Source of the DNA: Candidatus Sabulitectum sp.
Lineage (GTDB): Bacteria; Fermentibacterota; Fermentibacteria; Fermentibacterales; JCC-6
Direction of reading: 5' to 3'
Length of the DNA stretch: 13,956 bases
Assembly: GCA_029934845.1 (NCBI GenBank)
Contig: JAOZLN010000021.1
Location: 2,072 to 16,027 of the forward strand
This document shows positions 1 to 6,837 of this stretch, piece after piece. A program made the position numbers and the translations under genes. A model generated the notes under the pieces. The model was not told the DNA's origin, made no database searches, and saw only the letters and a program-made list of their open reading frames with translations. Within the stretch, counting starts at the first letter, position 1; every line of letters begins with the position of its first letter.

Positions 1-7
1 TGAACTT

Positions 8-709
8 GTGAGATCATTGTTCATCACTGGAACAGATACCGATGCCGGCAAAACGGTTGTAACTGCTGGAATTGTAAGCGGTTTTGTAAATAGTGGAATT
101 AATACTGTGCCTGCAAAGCCCGTACAGACAGGTTGCGTTAACGATATTGCCGAAGACCTTGAGTTCTCTTTAAGAACTGCTTCGCTGTCATTCCCCGACT
201 CTGTTTTGCAGAAACTCTGCCCCCTTCGCTTTGCTCCTGCATGCTCTCCTCATCTGGCTGCCGAGCTTGCTGACACTTCGATCTCTCTTTCCGGGATGGT
301 GTCTGGTCTGCACGATCTTCAATCTGGTTTTGATTGTGTGGTTGCAGAGGGTGCAGGTGGAATTCTTGTTCCTCTGGGCAACGGGAAAACGATGCTTGAC
401 CTGATGGTTGAACTTGGATGGCCTGTTGTTCTGGTTTCTTCCAACAAGCTGGGAACAATAAACCACACACTGCTTTCTCTCTCAGCCTTACGGACTGCAG
501 GGCTTGAGGTTGCAGGTGTCATTGTCAATCATACAACTCCCCCTTCAAGCCTGATAAGTTCCAGCAACATCAAGGCGATCAGGGAATACGGTGGAGTTAA
601 GATACTGGGCAAGATCCCATTCTCATCCGACTCTTTTCCCCACCGGTCTTTTGTTTCCATCTGTGAAAAATTGAAAGGAATTCTCTCCGATGAACTACCG
701 GGTAACTGA
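8..709 (+). CDS. bioD: Dethiobiotin synthetase
   Basis: ATP-dependent dethiobiotin synthetase closes the ureido ring of 7,8-diaminopelargonate with CO2, the next-to-last step of biotin synthesis, in the cytoplasm. The 233-residue product is the usual family length. The N-terminal P-loop GTDTDAGKT (residues 8-16) carries the catalytic Lys15 and Thr16. AKPVQTG follows with Lys37, then AEGAGGILVPL (about 113-123), and LVSSNKLGTINHTLLS with the later VIVNH motif of the nucleotide pocket. The start is a GTG at position 8, chosen because the P-loop then sits where the family has it. A TGA at 1-3 may be the stop of an upstream gene, which cannot be identified. The 3' end overlaps bioA by 20 nt, so translation is probably coupled. 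Function is near certain; only the start codon is less sure because the upstream context is cut off. Confidence 0.96.
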   Translation: MRSLFITGTDTDAGKTVVTAGIVSGFVNSGINTVPAKPVQTGCVNDIAEDLEFSLRTASLSFPDSVLQKLCPLRFAPACSPHLAAELADTSISLSGMVSGLHDLQSGFDCVVAEGAGGILVPLGNGKTMLDLMVELGWPVVLVSSNKLGTINHTLLSLSALRTAGLEVAGVIVNHTTPPSSLISSSNIKAIREYGGVKILGKIPFSSDSFPHRSFVSICEKLKGILSDELPGN

Positions 710-1997
710 TCTTGAACACCTTTGGCATCCATACACAAATATTGACAAATTCAGCCGGACAGACTTCCCTGTTATTCACAGCGCCAGCGGTGTCAGACTA
801 AAGGATGTTACAGGTAGAGAATACCTTGACGGCATAAGTTCGTGGTGGTGCGTTAACCTTGGCCACAGTCACCCTCATATTGTAAACTCTGTTGTACAGC
901 AAGCAGTTAGGTTGCAGCACAGCATTACCGGTGGAATGTCACACACTGGGGTGATTGAGCTGTCTGAAAAGCTGACTGATGTGTCTCCAGGCAATTTGAA
1001 ACGTGTTTATTATGCCTCTGACGGGGCAAGCGGCGTTGAAGCAGCACTGCGGATCGCTATTCAGTACTGGTGGAATCTTGGCAGAGCTGAAAAGAAAAAC
1101 ATCATCTCTCTTTCCGGGGCTTATCACGGAGATACTTTCGGAACGGTCGGGCTTGGGTTTCTAGAACGATTCCACAAGCCGATTGAGCATGTTGTGAACA
1201 GGTCGGTACAGGCACCTGCACCCCACTGCTTCCATTGCCCATTCTCGGATAACTGTTCGCTTCAGTGTTTCAGTGAAATGGAAGAGCTTCTTCGTAAAAA
1301 GGCTGGGACAACAGCTGCTGTAATAATTGAACCTGTCTGCCAGGGTGCAGCTGGTATTCGTATTTACCCGACCGAGTACGTAACCAGGCTCCGTAAGCTT
1401 TGTACTGAACTGGATGTACTGCTTATACTGGACGAGATTGCCGTTGGCTTTGGTCGAACAGGCAAAATGTTTGCCTCTGATCTTGCAGGAATACAGCCAG
1501 ATCTGATGGTTGTAGGGAAATCTCTTACCGGTGGATACCTGCCAATGAGTGCAGTGCTCACAACCTCTGAAGTATTTGATTCTTTCCGCTCTACTGCTGA
1601 GCATGACAGAACCTTCTACCACGGTCACACATTCTCCGGTAACCCTCTGGCTGCGGCTGCGGCTATTGCTGCACTCGAGGTGTTTGAAAAGGAAAATGTG
1701 GTTGATCAGAGCAGGCTGCCTGCTTCTCTGCTTGAAACAGCCTTCCTGGAATTCGCCGAAATACCCGGAGTTCACAGAACAGCAACTCTTGGCTGCATGA
1801 GTTCTCTTGAGATCACTGAAGAAGCCGGAGGAAGCAGTACCGCTGCTGAAATGGCAGTGATGGCTCTTGGAATGGGGCTTATAATCAGACCGCTTGGGCC
1901 GGTTATATACCTGTGGCCACCTCTTGTTACCGGAAGATCAGATATGGAGCAGATGCTGAGCATCTTCGGTGAATGCCTAAGAAGCTGTCTAAAGTGA
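690..1997 (+). CDS. bioA: Adenosylmethionine-8-amino-7-oxononanoate aminotransferase
   Basis: PLP-dependent class III aminotransferase that converts 7-keto-8-aminopelargonate to 7,8-diaminopelargonate, normally with SAM as amino donor. It supplies the substrate of BioD encoded just upstream. The 435 residues match family length. Visible motifs are LWHPYTN near the N-terminus (substrate Tyr15), DGISSWWCVNLGHSHP, SDGASGVEAALR (PLP phosphate region), GAYHGDTFGT, LILDEIAVGFGRTG with the PLP-pyridine Asp248, VVGKSLTGGYLP with the Schiff-base Lys277, and HGHTFSGNPLA. The HPYT and SSWW motifs are those of SAM-using BioA rather than other class III enzymes. The ATG at 690 lies inside the end of bioD, typical of bio operons. 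The stop is only 20 nt from the stop of the convergent lipoprotein gene, and no terminator is seen between them. Confidence 0.96.
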   Translation: MNYRVTDLEHLWHPYTNIDKFSRTDFPVIHSASGVRLKDVTGREYLDGISSWWCVNLGHSHPHIVNSVVQQAVRLQHSITGGMSHTGVIELSEKLTDVSPGNLKRVYYASDGASGVEAALRIAIQYWWNLGRAEKKNIISLSGAYHGDTFGTVGLGFLERFHKPIEHVVNRSVQAPAPHCFHCPFSDNCSLQCFSEMEELLRKKAGTTAAVIIEPVCQGAAGIRIYPTEYVTRLRKLCTELDVLLILDEIAVGFGRTGKMFASDLAGIQPDLMVVGKSLTGGYLPMSAVLTTSEVFDSFRSTAEHDRTFYHGHTFSGNPLAAAAAIAALEVFEKENVVDQSRLPASLLETAFLEFAEIPGVHRTATLGCMSSLEITEEAGGSSTAAEMAVMALGMGLIIRPLGPVIYLWPPLVTGRSDMEQMLSIFGECLRSCLK

Positions 1998-2017
1998 ATT
2001 AGCAGGGGACGACTCTC

Positions 2018-3145
2018 TCAATCAGCTATTTCCAGTATATACACTTTCGAATAGTCACTGGGGTTTGTATCAAATGCAAGAACTCTTTCCCGACCGAATA
2101 CAAAACTCCAGTTTAAGGATTCTATAGGAAGCTCAGTCTCAACAGATGCAACCCTATTCCCATTAGAATCATACACTCTGAAATTAGGAGAATTACATTC
2201 GCTACGCCCTGTCTGAACCCAGATCCTATCGGCGTGATCTGTGCTGATGTTTTCAATCGCCAACCGATATGGATCCGGTTCCCATCTGGATGCAATAGAT
2301 CTTCTATCATCTGAATCAAAGCCCGGTGTATCATATCGATAACACATGTGCTCATACTCAATTTCTTCTTGTGTTTTTTCAGTTTTATTGTATGGCTCTG
2401 CTATATGAAACAGGGTGTCTCCCTCTGAACTGTAACAGGTTATAGAATATTCTTCATATGATGTTGGAGCAGTGTATACTCTTCCTTGCGAATCAGTACA
2501 AAAGTGGACCGAATACAGTTCTACAGTATTGTTTATCGGGACGGTATAGAAGGCAGCGTATACTACATCGGGCTCTACTGTTTGAGACCATAAGCCAAGT
2601 CTTACTCCAAAGTTCAATACTCCAGATTCAATGTAGTAGTGAGACTGCAGGCCGATAAAAGAGTCGAGGACACCATTCTCAATGTAAGAGGGTGGTAGTG
2701 GATCGAATCCTGTCATCTCCCACAAGTAGCAATGCAGCGAATCAAAGAAAACTACTTTTCGATGCATATTATCACACACCGCAAGAACATCGTTACTGAG
2801 AACTGCAATTGAGACTGGTTCAGAAAATTCCCCCGGCCCACTCCCCTCTGTTCCGAAACTTGAAACAAATTCACCATTTGAACTGAAGATTGAAATTCTG
2901 TTCAGCAGTACATCCAGCAAAACAATTCTACCATCAGGTAAGAAAACTGCATCTACTATGTTGCCAAAGACATAGTTCTCTTCACCAATATCAACTCCAA
3001 GTGTATCGATAAGCCGTAAAGTGATGTTCTGATCCGATTCAGAGATAACACCTGGTGAATCGCCAGAACAGGAGTTCAATTGAGATAAAGCGATGTAGAA
3101 CAAAGGCAACAGATATCTTGTTGTATTCCTCATGTTCATCTTCAT
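2018..3145 (-). CDS. 6-bladed beta-propeller lipoprotein
   Basis: Predicted exported lipoprotein of 375 residues. From the ATG at 3145 the protein has a charged start (MKMNMRNTTR), a hydrophobic core (YLLPLFYIAL) and a plausible lipobox LNSC with Cys26; Asn at -2 is unusual. The mature part resembles the 6-bladed beta-propeller/NHL-like proteins common in Bacteroidota and related phyla. Blade-like repeats can be seen at DAVFLPDGRIVLLD, NRISIFSSNGEFVSSFG followed by TEGSGPGEFSEPVSIAV, DVLAVCDNMHRKVVFFDS, and near the end VYDSNGNRVASVE. An in-frame extension to 3277 exists, but it would put 44 residues with no family likeness before the signal peptide. A GGAGGGAAG ribosome site supports 3145. 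Such propellers usually bind ligands or proteins; no catalytic residues are evident and the partner is unknown. Transcribed alone, convergent with bioA. Confidence 0.8.
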   Translation of the reverse strand: MKMNMRNTTRYLLPLFYIALSQLNSCSGDSPGVISESDQNITLRLIDTLGVDIGEENYVFGNIVDAVFLPDGRIVLLDVLLNRISIFSSNGEFVSSFGTEGSGPGEFSEPVSIAVLSNDVLAVCDNMHRKVVFFDSLHCYLWEMTGFDPLPPSYIENGVLDSFIGLQSHYYIESGVLNFGVRLGLWSQTVEPDVVYAAFYTVPINNTVELYSVHFCTDSQGRVYTAPTSYEEYSITCYSSEGDTLFHIAEPYNKTEKTQEEIEYEHMCYRYDTPGFDSDDRRSIASRWEPDPYRLAIENISTDHADRIWVQTGRSECNSPNFRVYDSNGNRVASVETELPIESLNWSFVFGRERVLAFDTNPSDYSKVYILEIAD

Positions 3146-3155
3146 TACCTGCAAA

Positions 3156-3164
3156 CTTCCCTCC
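3156..3164 (-). promoter_or_regulatory. Ribosome binding site deciding the lipoprotein start
   Basis: Reads GGAGGGAAG on the minus strand, 10 nt before the ATG at 3145. It is the best Shine-Dalgarno match in this leader and favours 3145 over the upstream in-frame ATG at 3277, whose nearest purine run is GGGGA about 11 nt away. Confidence 0.55.
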
Positions 3165-3335
3165 GCATTTGCTGCCTGGCATGATCTGATCGACTTGTCA
3201 AAAATAACCCTTTTCTTGTTTACACAGTAGGCATCACCAGGATAACCCCGCAGATCTCCCAATATTTTTTGAGCCATCGCACGAAATCCCCAATCATAAT
3301 CGAATGAACAAGCATGTATTACTTGGCTCTATTGC

Positions 3336-3364
3336 AAAATAATCAATACTCTAACTCTTTTCAA
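3336..3364 (-). promoter_or_regulatory. Candidate sigma70-like promoter for the lipoprotein gene
   Basis: On the minus strand TTGAAA (3364-3359), a 17-nt spacer and TATTTT (3341-3336). The predicted transcript start near 3329 gives a leader of roughly 180 nt to the preferred ATG at 3145. The -10 box is a weak match (4 of 6), so this is tentative. Confidence 0.3.
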
Positions 3365-3461
3365 TACAATTGATTCCCTCCAATCGGTTCTGTCGAATCG
3401 AACTCTCTGCCTACTGCAGAGTATATTTGGTGAGTGTTTATGATGCAGCCTGCATTGAATC

Positions 3462-3465
3462 GGAG
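3462..3465 (+). promoter_or_regulatory. Ribosome binding site for a TTG start
   Basis: GGAG 6 nt before TTG 3472. It supports beginning the cysteine hydrolase at 3472, giving an HKESY N-terminus, instead of the longest frame at 3370 (also a TTG) or the GTG at 3430, which lacks a Shine-Dalgarno sequence. Confidence 0.55.
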
Positions 3466-3471
3466 ACGGAA

Positions 3472-4107
3472 TTGCATAAAGAAAGCTATCTGGATTCCAT
3501 TGACCTTTCTGGCTTGTGCCATGATGACATTAAAGATATTGACATACCGGGGCTTGCTCTGCTTGTGCTTGATATGCAGGACTTCTTTATCTCTCCTGGC
3601 TCCCATGCTTTTGTGCCATCTTCTCCCGCTTTGATCCCGGTTATTCAGGGTCTTGTTCACAGCTTTGAAGAGCAGGCTCTTCCTGTGATCTATACCAGAC
3701 ACCTGAACACTGCAGCGGATGCGGCCATGATGGGCCGGTGGTGGAGAGATGTAATAACACCAGAGAACCCTCTTAGTGAAATTCACAATGGATTTGACAT
3801 TTCGAATTCCCCGGTAATTGAAAAAACTCAATACGATGCCTTCTACCGTACAGGTCTTGGTGATCTGCTGGAGGAACTGGGAGTTACCACAGTAGTGATC
3901 ACAGGTTTGATGACTAACCTCTGCTGCGAGACCACTGCAAGGTCTGCCTTTGTCAGAGGCTACAGAGTTTTTATGCCTGTTGATGGTACAGCGACCATGA
4001 ATTTGGAACTTCACCGTGCTACCACTGTAAACCTGGCTTACGGTTTTGCTGATCCTGTGAGTGTTTCTGCCATACTTGCAAGTGTTCGGAGTTTATATGG
4101 ACGCTGA
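3472..4107 (+). CDS. Isochorismatase-family cysteine hydrolase
   Basis: Alpha/beta hydrolase of the isochorismatase/nicotinamidase superfamily, 211 residues from a TTG start. The catalytic triad is visible: Asp34 in LVLDMQDFF, Lys118 in VIEKTQYDAFYRT, and nucleophile Cys151 in ITGLMTNLCCETTARSAF, which also holds the family's cis-peptide region. A second Cys directly follows the nucleophile. The fold hydrolyses amides, ureides or enol ethers (nicotinamide, carbamoyl compounds, isochorismate); the substrate cannot be told here. I chose TTG 3472 over longer starts because of a GGAG 6 nt upstream and a compact N-terminus. The gene overlaps the following flavoprotein gene by 11 nt, so the two are probably co-translated. 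It is the first gene of a coupled cassette ending in a radical SAM enzyme. The superfamily is secure; the specific reaction is unknown. Confidence 0.9.
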   Translation: MHKESYLDSIDLSGLCHDDIKDIDIPGLALLVLDMQDFFISPGSHAFVPSSPALIPVIQGLVHSFEEQALPVIYTRHLNTAADAAMMGRWWRDVITPENPLSEIHNGFDISNSPVIEKTQYDAFYRTGLGDLLEELGVTTVVITGLMTNLCCETTARSAFVRGYRVFMPVDGTATMNLELHRATTVNLAYGFADPVSVSAILASVRSLYGR

Positions 4108-4903
4108 GAATGTTGTAATTATCGGTGCCGGTCCGGCAGGTCTTGCTGCGGCAAATCAGTTGAAGCTGTACGGAATAGATCCACTTGTGTACGAGTGTGA
4201 CCAGCCAGGTGGATTACTTCTTAATGCATACTCTGTGATCAACTACCCTGGAGTTCCTGAAGGATTATCCGGAAAAGAACTTATCAATAAGTTTGAGCTG
4301 CCATCCATGCTCATGTTCGGTGAGGTTACCAGGGTTTTCGGAGAAGACAACCTGTACGAGATTCACTCGGACTGTGGAGACATCAGAACACAATCTGTGA
4401 TCATTGCTTCCGGAACAAAGCCCAAAAAAATAATCGTTCCCGGAGTAGAAGAAAACCGGGTTCACTACAAAATCAAGGATTTACATAACTGTTCCGGAAA
4501 ATCCGCAGCGGTTATCGGCGGTGGCGATGCCGCTCTTGATTACGCAATAAGTCTGAGACTGAATATGAGCTGCACTGTGAGTGTTTATGCAAGAGGCGAC
4601 TTCTCAAAAGTTGTCCCACACCTGATGAGAAAAGTTCTGTTGATTCCCGGCATAACTCTCTTTCCTGCAAGTCTCCCGAAAAATTCTTTTTCAGAAGATA
4701 TTATCGTTGTCGCAGCAGGAAGAACACCAAGAGTGGATTTCATTTCAACTAATCTGTTATCTTCGCCACCTGCGGACGGTTCTTTTCATATGTGCGGAGA
4801 CTGCAGCAACGGTATTTACCGCCAGACGGCAATTGCAGTTGGTAACGGTGTTGAAGCTGCCATGAAAGTTGCCAGGTATCTGAAAGATGTGGGGATTGTT
4901 TAA
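4097..4903 (+). CDS. Thioredoxin-reductase-like FAD-dependent oxidoreductase, lacking the usual CxxC
   Basis: Pyridine-nucleotide-disulfide oxidoreductase-type flavoprotein of 268 residues, shorter than thioredoxin reductase (about 310). The FAD-binding GAGPAG (10-15) is followed by CDQPGGLLLN and NYPGVPEGLSGKEL, all TrxR-like. A second dinucleotide motif GGGDAA lies at 141-146, and the C-terminal FAD signature GD..NGIYRQTAIAVGNGVEAA is intact. The redox CxxC that precedes the NADPH motif in TrxR is absent: only Cys132 (NCSGK) is there. The HRR-type NADPH phosphate motif is replaced by YARGD, so NADPH use is doubtful. The C-terminal signature contains CGDC (Cys233, Cys236). The start is ATG 4097 with GGAG 5 nt upstream, overlapping the previous gene; the stop shares one base with the next start. 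Probably an electron-transfer partner within the cassette (inference). It could instead resemble TrxR-like ferredoxin reductases. Confidence 0.85.
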   Translation: MDAENVVIIGAGPAGLAAANQLKLYGIDPLVYECDQPGGLLLNAYSVINYPGVPEGLSGKELINKFELPSMLMFGEVTRVFGEDNLYEIHSDCGDIRTQSVIIASGTKPKKIIVPGVEENRVHYKIKDLHNCSGKSAAVIGGGDAALDYAISLRLNMSCTVSVYARGDFSKVVPHLMRKVLLIPGITLFPASLPKNSFSEDIIVVAAGRTPRVDFISTNLLSSPPADGSFHMCGDCSNGIYRQTAIAVGNGVEAAMKVARYLKDVGIV

Positions 4904-5853
4904 TGAAGGTTATTGCTTCCAGCGGCAGAGATGATCTTGCCAGGGTCTACATAGTTGAATTCGAGAACGGTCTTCAGGTTGAATGTGCTGAATCATTGCA
5001 ACCGCCATTGCCTCTGGAAAAGAAGTGGGTCATGCTGGTTTCAACCCTGTTCGGCTGCCCGGTGGGCTGCTCCATGTGTGATGCCGGAGCGGAATACCAC
5101 GGTAAGCTTTCAGCCGGGCAGATAACTGATCAGATTGAAATGATGATCCGCAGGCGTTTTCCAGACATGGAAGTTCCCTCCGCTCAGTTTAAAGTTCAAT
5201 TCGCAAGGATGGGTGAACCTGCTCTTAATCTGTCGGTAATAGATGTGCTGAAAGATCTTCCTGACAGAATTGATGCTCCGGGATTCATGCCTTCTATTTC
5301 CACGGTGGCTCCAAATGAAACTGACACCTTTTTCAGAAATCTGCTGGAAGTCAAAAACGATCTGTACTCCGGTGGTAATTTTCAACTTCAGTTCTCTCTG
5401 CACACAACTGACCCTGTCCTGCGAAGAGTGATCATTCCTGTAAATACCTGGAGCATGGAAGAGATAGGCAGTTACGGCAGAGCTTTCTATTCCCCCGGGG
5501 ACAGGAAAGTAACTTTGAACTTCGCCCTTGCAAAAGGCTCACCGCTGGATCCTCAGGTGCTTCTTAAGCATTTCAATCCGGATTTTTTCCTGATCAAGAT
5601 CACACCTCTTAACCCTACTTACAGAGCACAGGAGAACAACCTTGTTTCACACATCGACCCAGCTTCCACTGATCTGCGGAATGATCTGGTTGAAGAAATA
5701 AAGAATGCAGGCTACGATGTAATTCTCAGCATAGGTGAACAGGAGGAGAACCGCATAGGAAGCAATTGCGGACAGTACCTGCGTGCTCATGTTGATTCAG
5801 GTAATGCTATGGAAAACGGTTATACTTATCCCATTGGGAAGCTTGTGGAATAA
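4903..5853 (+). CDS. RlmN/Cfr-like radical SAM protein
   Basis: Radical SAM enzyme of 316 residues. The 4Fe-4S/SAM motif is C52-PVG-C56-SM-C59, the CxxxCxxC form. Landmarks in order match RlmN: FARMGEPALN for the SAM-binding GEP motif, ISTVAP, FSLHTTDPVLRRVIIPVN, LNFALAKGSP, IKITPLNPT, and near the end IGSNCGQYLR, where Cys289 lines up with the methyl-carrying Cys355 of E. coli RlmN. RlmN methylates A2503 of 23S rRNA and A37 of some tRNAs using that Cys and a second one (Cys118), seven residues before the cluster. Here that place is Leu45. The protein also lacks most of RlmN's N-terminal domain, with only about 50 residues before the cluster. It is therefore probably not a housekeeping RlmN. 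The TAATG junction couples it to the flavoprotein gene. The substrate, RNA or otherwise, is unknown. Confidence 0.85.
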   Translation: MKVIASSGRDDLARVYIVEFENGLQVECAESLQPPLPLEKKWVMLVSTLFGCPVGCSMCDAGAEYHGKLSAGQITDQIEMMIRRRFPDMEVPSAQFKVQFARMGEPALNLSVIDVLKDLPDRIDAPGFMPSISTVAPNETDTFFRNLLEVKNDLYSGGNFQLQFSLHTTDPVLRRVIIPVNTWSMEEIGSYGRAFYSPGDRKVTLNFALAKGSPLDPQVLLKHFNPDFFLIKITPLNPTYRAQENNLVSHIDPASTDLRNDLVEEIKNAGYDVILSIGEQEENRIGSNCGQYLRAHVDSGNAMENGYTYPIGKLVE

Positions 5854-5861
5854 TTAGGCAA

Positions 5862-5892
5862 CTCCCTTAGTAGTAATAGAAAACGAAGGGAG
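5862..5892 (+). promoter_or_regulatory. Inverted repeat that could hide the ribosome binding site
   Basis: CTCCCTT (5862-5868) can pair perfectly with AAGGGAG (5886-5892) across a 17-nt loop. The right arm contains the Shine-Dalgarno sequence GGGAG of the first VHEWG gene (ATG 5898). No T-run follows, so it is not a normal terminator. A translation-controlling hairpin is possible, but the stem is only 7 bp. Confidence 0.35.
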
Positions 5893-5897
5893 AAATC

Positions 5898-6815
5898 ATG
5901 TTCCTTATCAGTTGGCTGCTTTTCTCGTCTATCACCGGATATGTTCAGAACGATGTTCAGAATGAAGTACACGAATGGGGTATTGTTGTTTTCGAAGAGA
6001 ATTCACCGCTGATGTGTGGTGAGACATGGCAGAACATCAACCTCTACCCGGATTATGTATTAGTTGAAGCATGCGCAGAAGCTCCGGTTGTCTGGATATA
6101 CGGAGAGCCTTTTGAAAACGGTACTTTCACAGTAACAACCGGTGAACAGAACATCACCCTTACCTATCCCGCCCCGGACAGAGCTGCACTGGGTCTGGCA
6201 GAATGGGACATTCTAGCTTATTCCTCCAGTGTTGTTGTAGTGGGGAGCATTGAGGAAACACCACTGGAGCAGGAGGAGACTGTGAATATCTACGATGGCC
6301 CCTTCTGGTGGGCAATGGACTCGTGGAGAGAGGTACAATCTCTATCCCTTTATCAGGATTACACGGGAATCACAGAGAACTTTCTTTACTATGAGTGCGA
6401 GGTGCATCCGGGGTTTACAGACAATTTCTTCCAGTGGAGCGCAAACGGCAACCCGGTTTTCCCGGGAACAGAAATTCAAGAGGCTCTGTACTTCACTCCC
6501 GGTGGCGTCTTCTCGGTTTCAGTACCAACTGCTGAATTCACTCCACTTACTTTACCAATGCTTAACGGGATAGATACGAACACAATACTGGATACATTCT
6601 CGGCATGGGGTAGATCTAACCTGGAAACTGCAGAGATAAGTGCACTCTGGGAAACCTGGGAACCTGTTTTCACTGAAGAAGACTCTTTCTGGCTGGTATT
6701 TCCCATACCCGAACAGTACTACAGTTCAATAAGCACTATCAAGCTTGAAACACCGGAATCCCGCCTTATTGTATACGACAGACTTTTTCTTGGAGCAGTC
6801 AAACTGAATAACTGA
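5898..6815 (+). CDS. Secreted VHEWG-motif protein, paralog 1
   Basis: Unknown function, 305 residues. The N-terminus MFLISWLLFSSITGY is hydrophobic and uncharged, consistent with a weak signal peptide or anchor. Next comes VHEWG (24-28) and VVFEEN. From memory, many planctomycete, myxobacterial and acidobacterial proteins of unknown role start with VHEWGTFT, then a TPV(V/I)YFY strand, an EKFLFYRG-like strand and a final VGRLE-like strand. Here the same order appears as APVVWIYGEPF, TENFLYYECEV (Cys167) and RLFLGAVKL, so I place it as a divergent member. Cys40 and Cys167 are kept in all three paralogs and could form a disulfide. The spacer around 225-275 holds an acidic stretch (EETPLEQEETV) absent from the other two. 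The GGGAG ribosome site is 5 nt from the ATG. It lies 44 nt after the radical SAM gene and may be co-transcribed with it. Confidence 0.82.
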   Translation: MFLISWLLFSSITGYVQNDVQNEVHEWGIVVFEENSPLMCGETWQNINLYPDYVLVEACAEAPVVWIYGEPFENGTFTVTTGEQNITLTYPAPDRAALGLAEWDILAYSSSVVVVGSIEETPLEQEETVNIYDGPFWWAMDSWREVQSLSLYQDYTGITENFLYYECEVHPGFTDNFFQWSANGNPVFPGTEIQEALYFTPGGVFSVSVPTAEFTPLTLPMLNGIDTNTILDTFSAWGRSNLETAEISALWETWEPVFTEEDSFWLVFPIPEQYYSSISTIKLETPESRLIVYDRLFLGAVKLNN

Positions 6816-6837
6816 AGCCATCGCCAGAGGAGGAAGA

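Larger units (their letters stand above)
3146..3471. other. Divergent intergenic region
   Basis: About 326 nt between the lipoprotein (minus) and the cysteine hydrolase (plus). It is AT-rich around 3300-3375 and should hold both promoters. A minus-strand sigma70-like candidate is listed separately. On the plus strand TATATT at 3422-3427 could be a -10 box placing a transcript start near 3434, 38 nt before the TTG at 3472, but no good -35 is present. TCAATAC occurs twice (around 3344 and 3361). I see no tRNA, riboswitch or terminator here. Reading frames run into it from both sides (to 3277 on minus, from 3370 on plus), but both extensions look non-coding. Confidence 0.6.

Noticed and set aside
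1161..1775. Long open frame on the minus strand (204 codons) inside bioA
   Set aside because: Lies opposite a well-conserved bioA region, has no family likeness and no ribosome site; a shadow of bioA codon use.
3146..3277. 44-residue N-terminal extension of the lipoprotein
   Set aside because: It would bury the signal peptide and lipobox; the strong GGAGGGAAG favours ATG 3145.
3361..4014. Long open frame on the minus strand (217 codons) opposite the cysteine hydrolase
   Set aside because: Runs against a gene with a clear catalytic triad; composition is Arg/His/Cys-rich as in antisense frames.
4061..4096. Upstream in-frame ATG for the flavoprotein
   Set aside because: It would add 12 residues before the Rossmann motif and lengthen the overlap; ATG 4097 has GGAG 5 nt upstream and gives the normal N-terminus.
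4487..4500. Standard thioredoxin reductase annotation (trxB)
   Set aside because: The CxxC before the second dinucleotide motif is absent and the protein is too short, so the gene symbol was not assigned.
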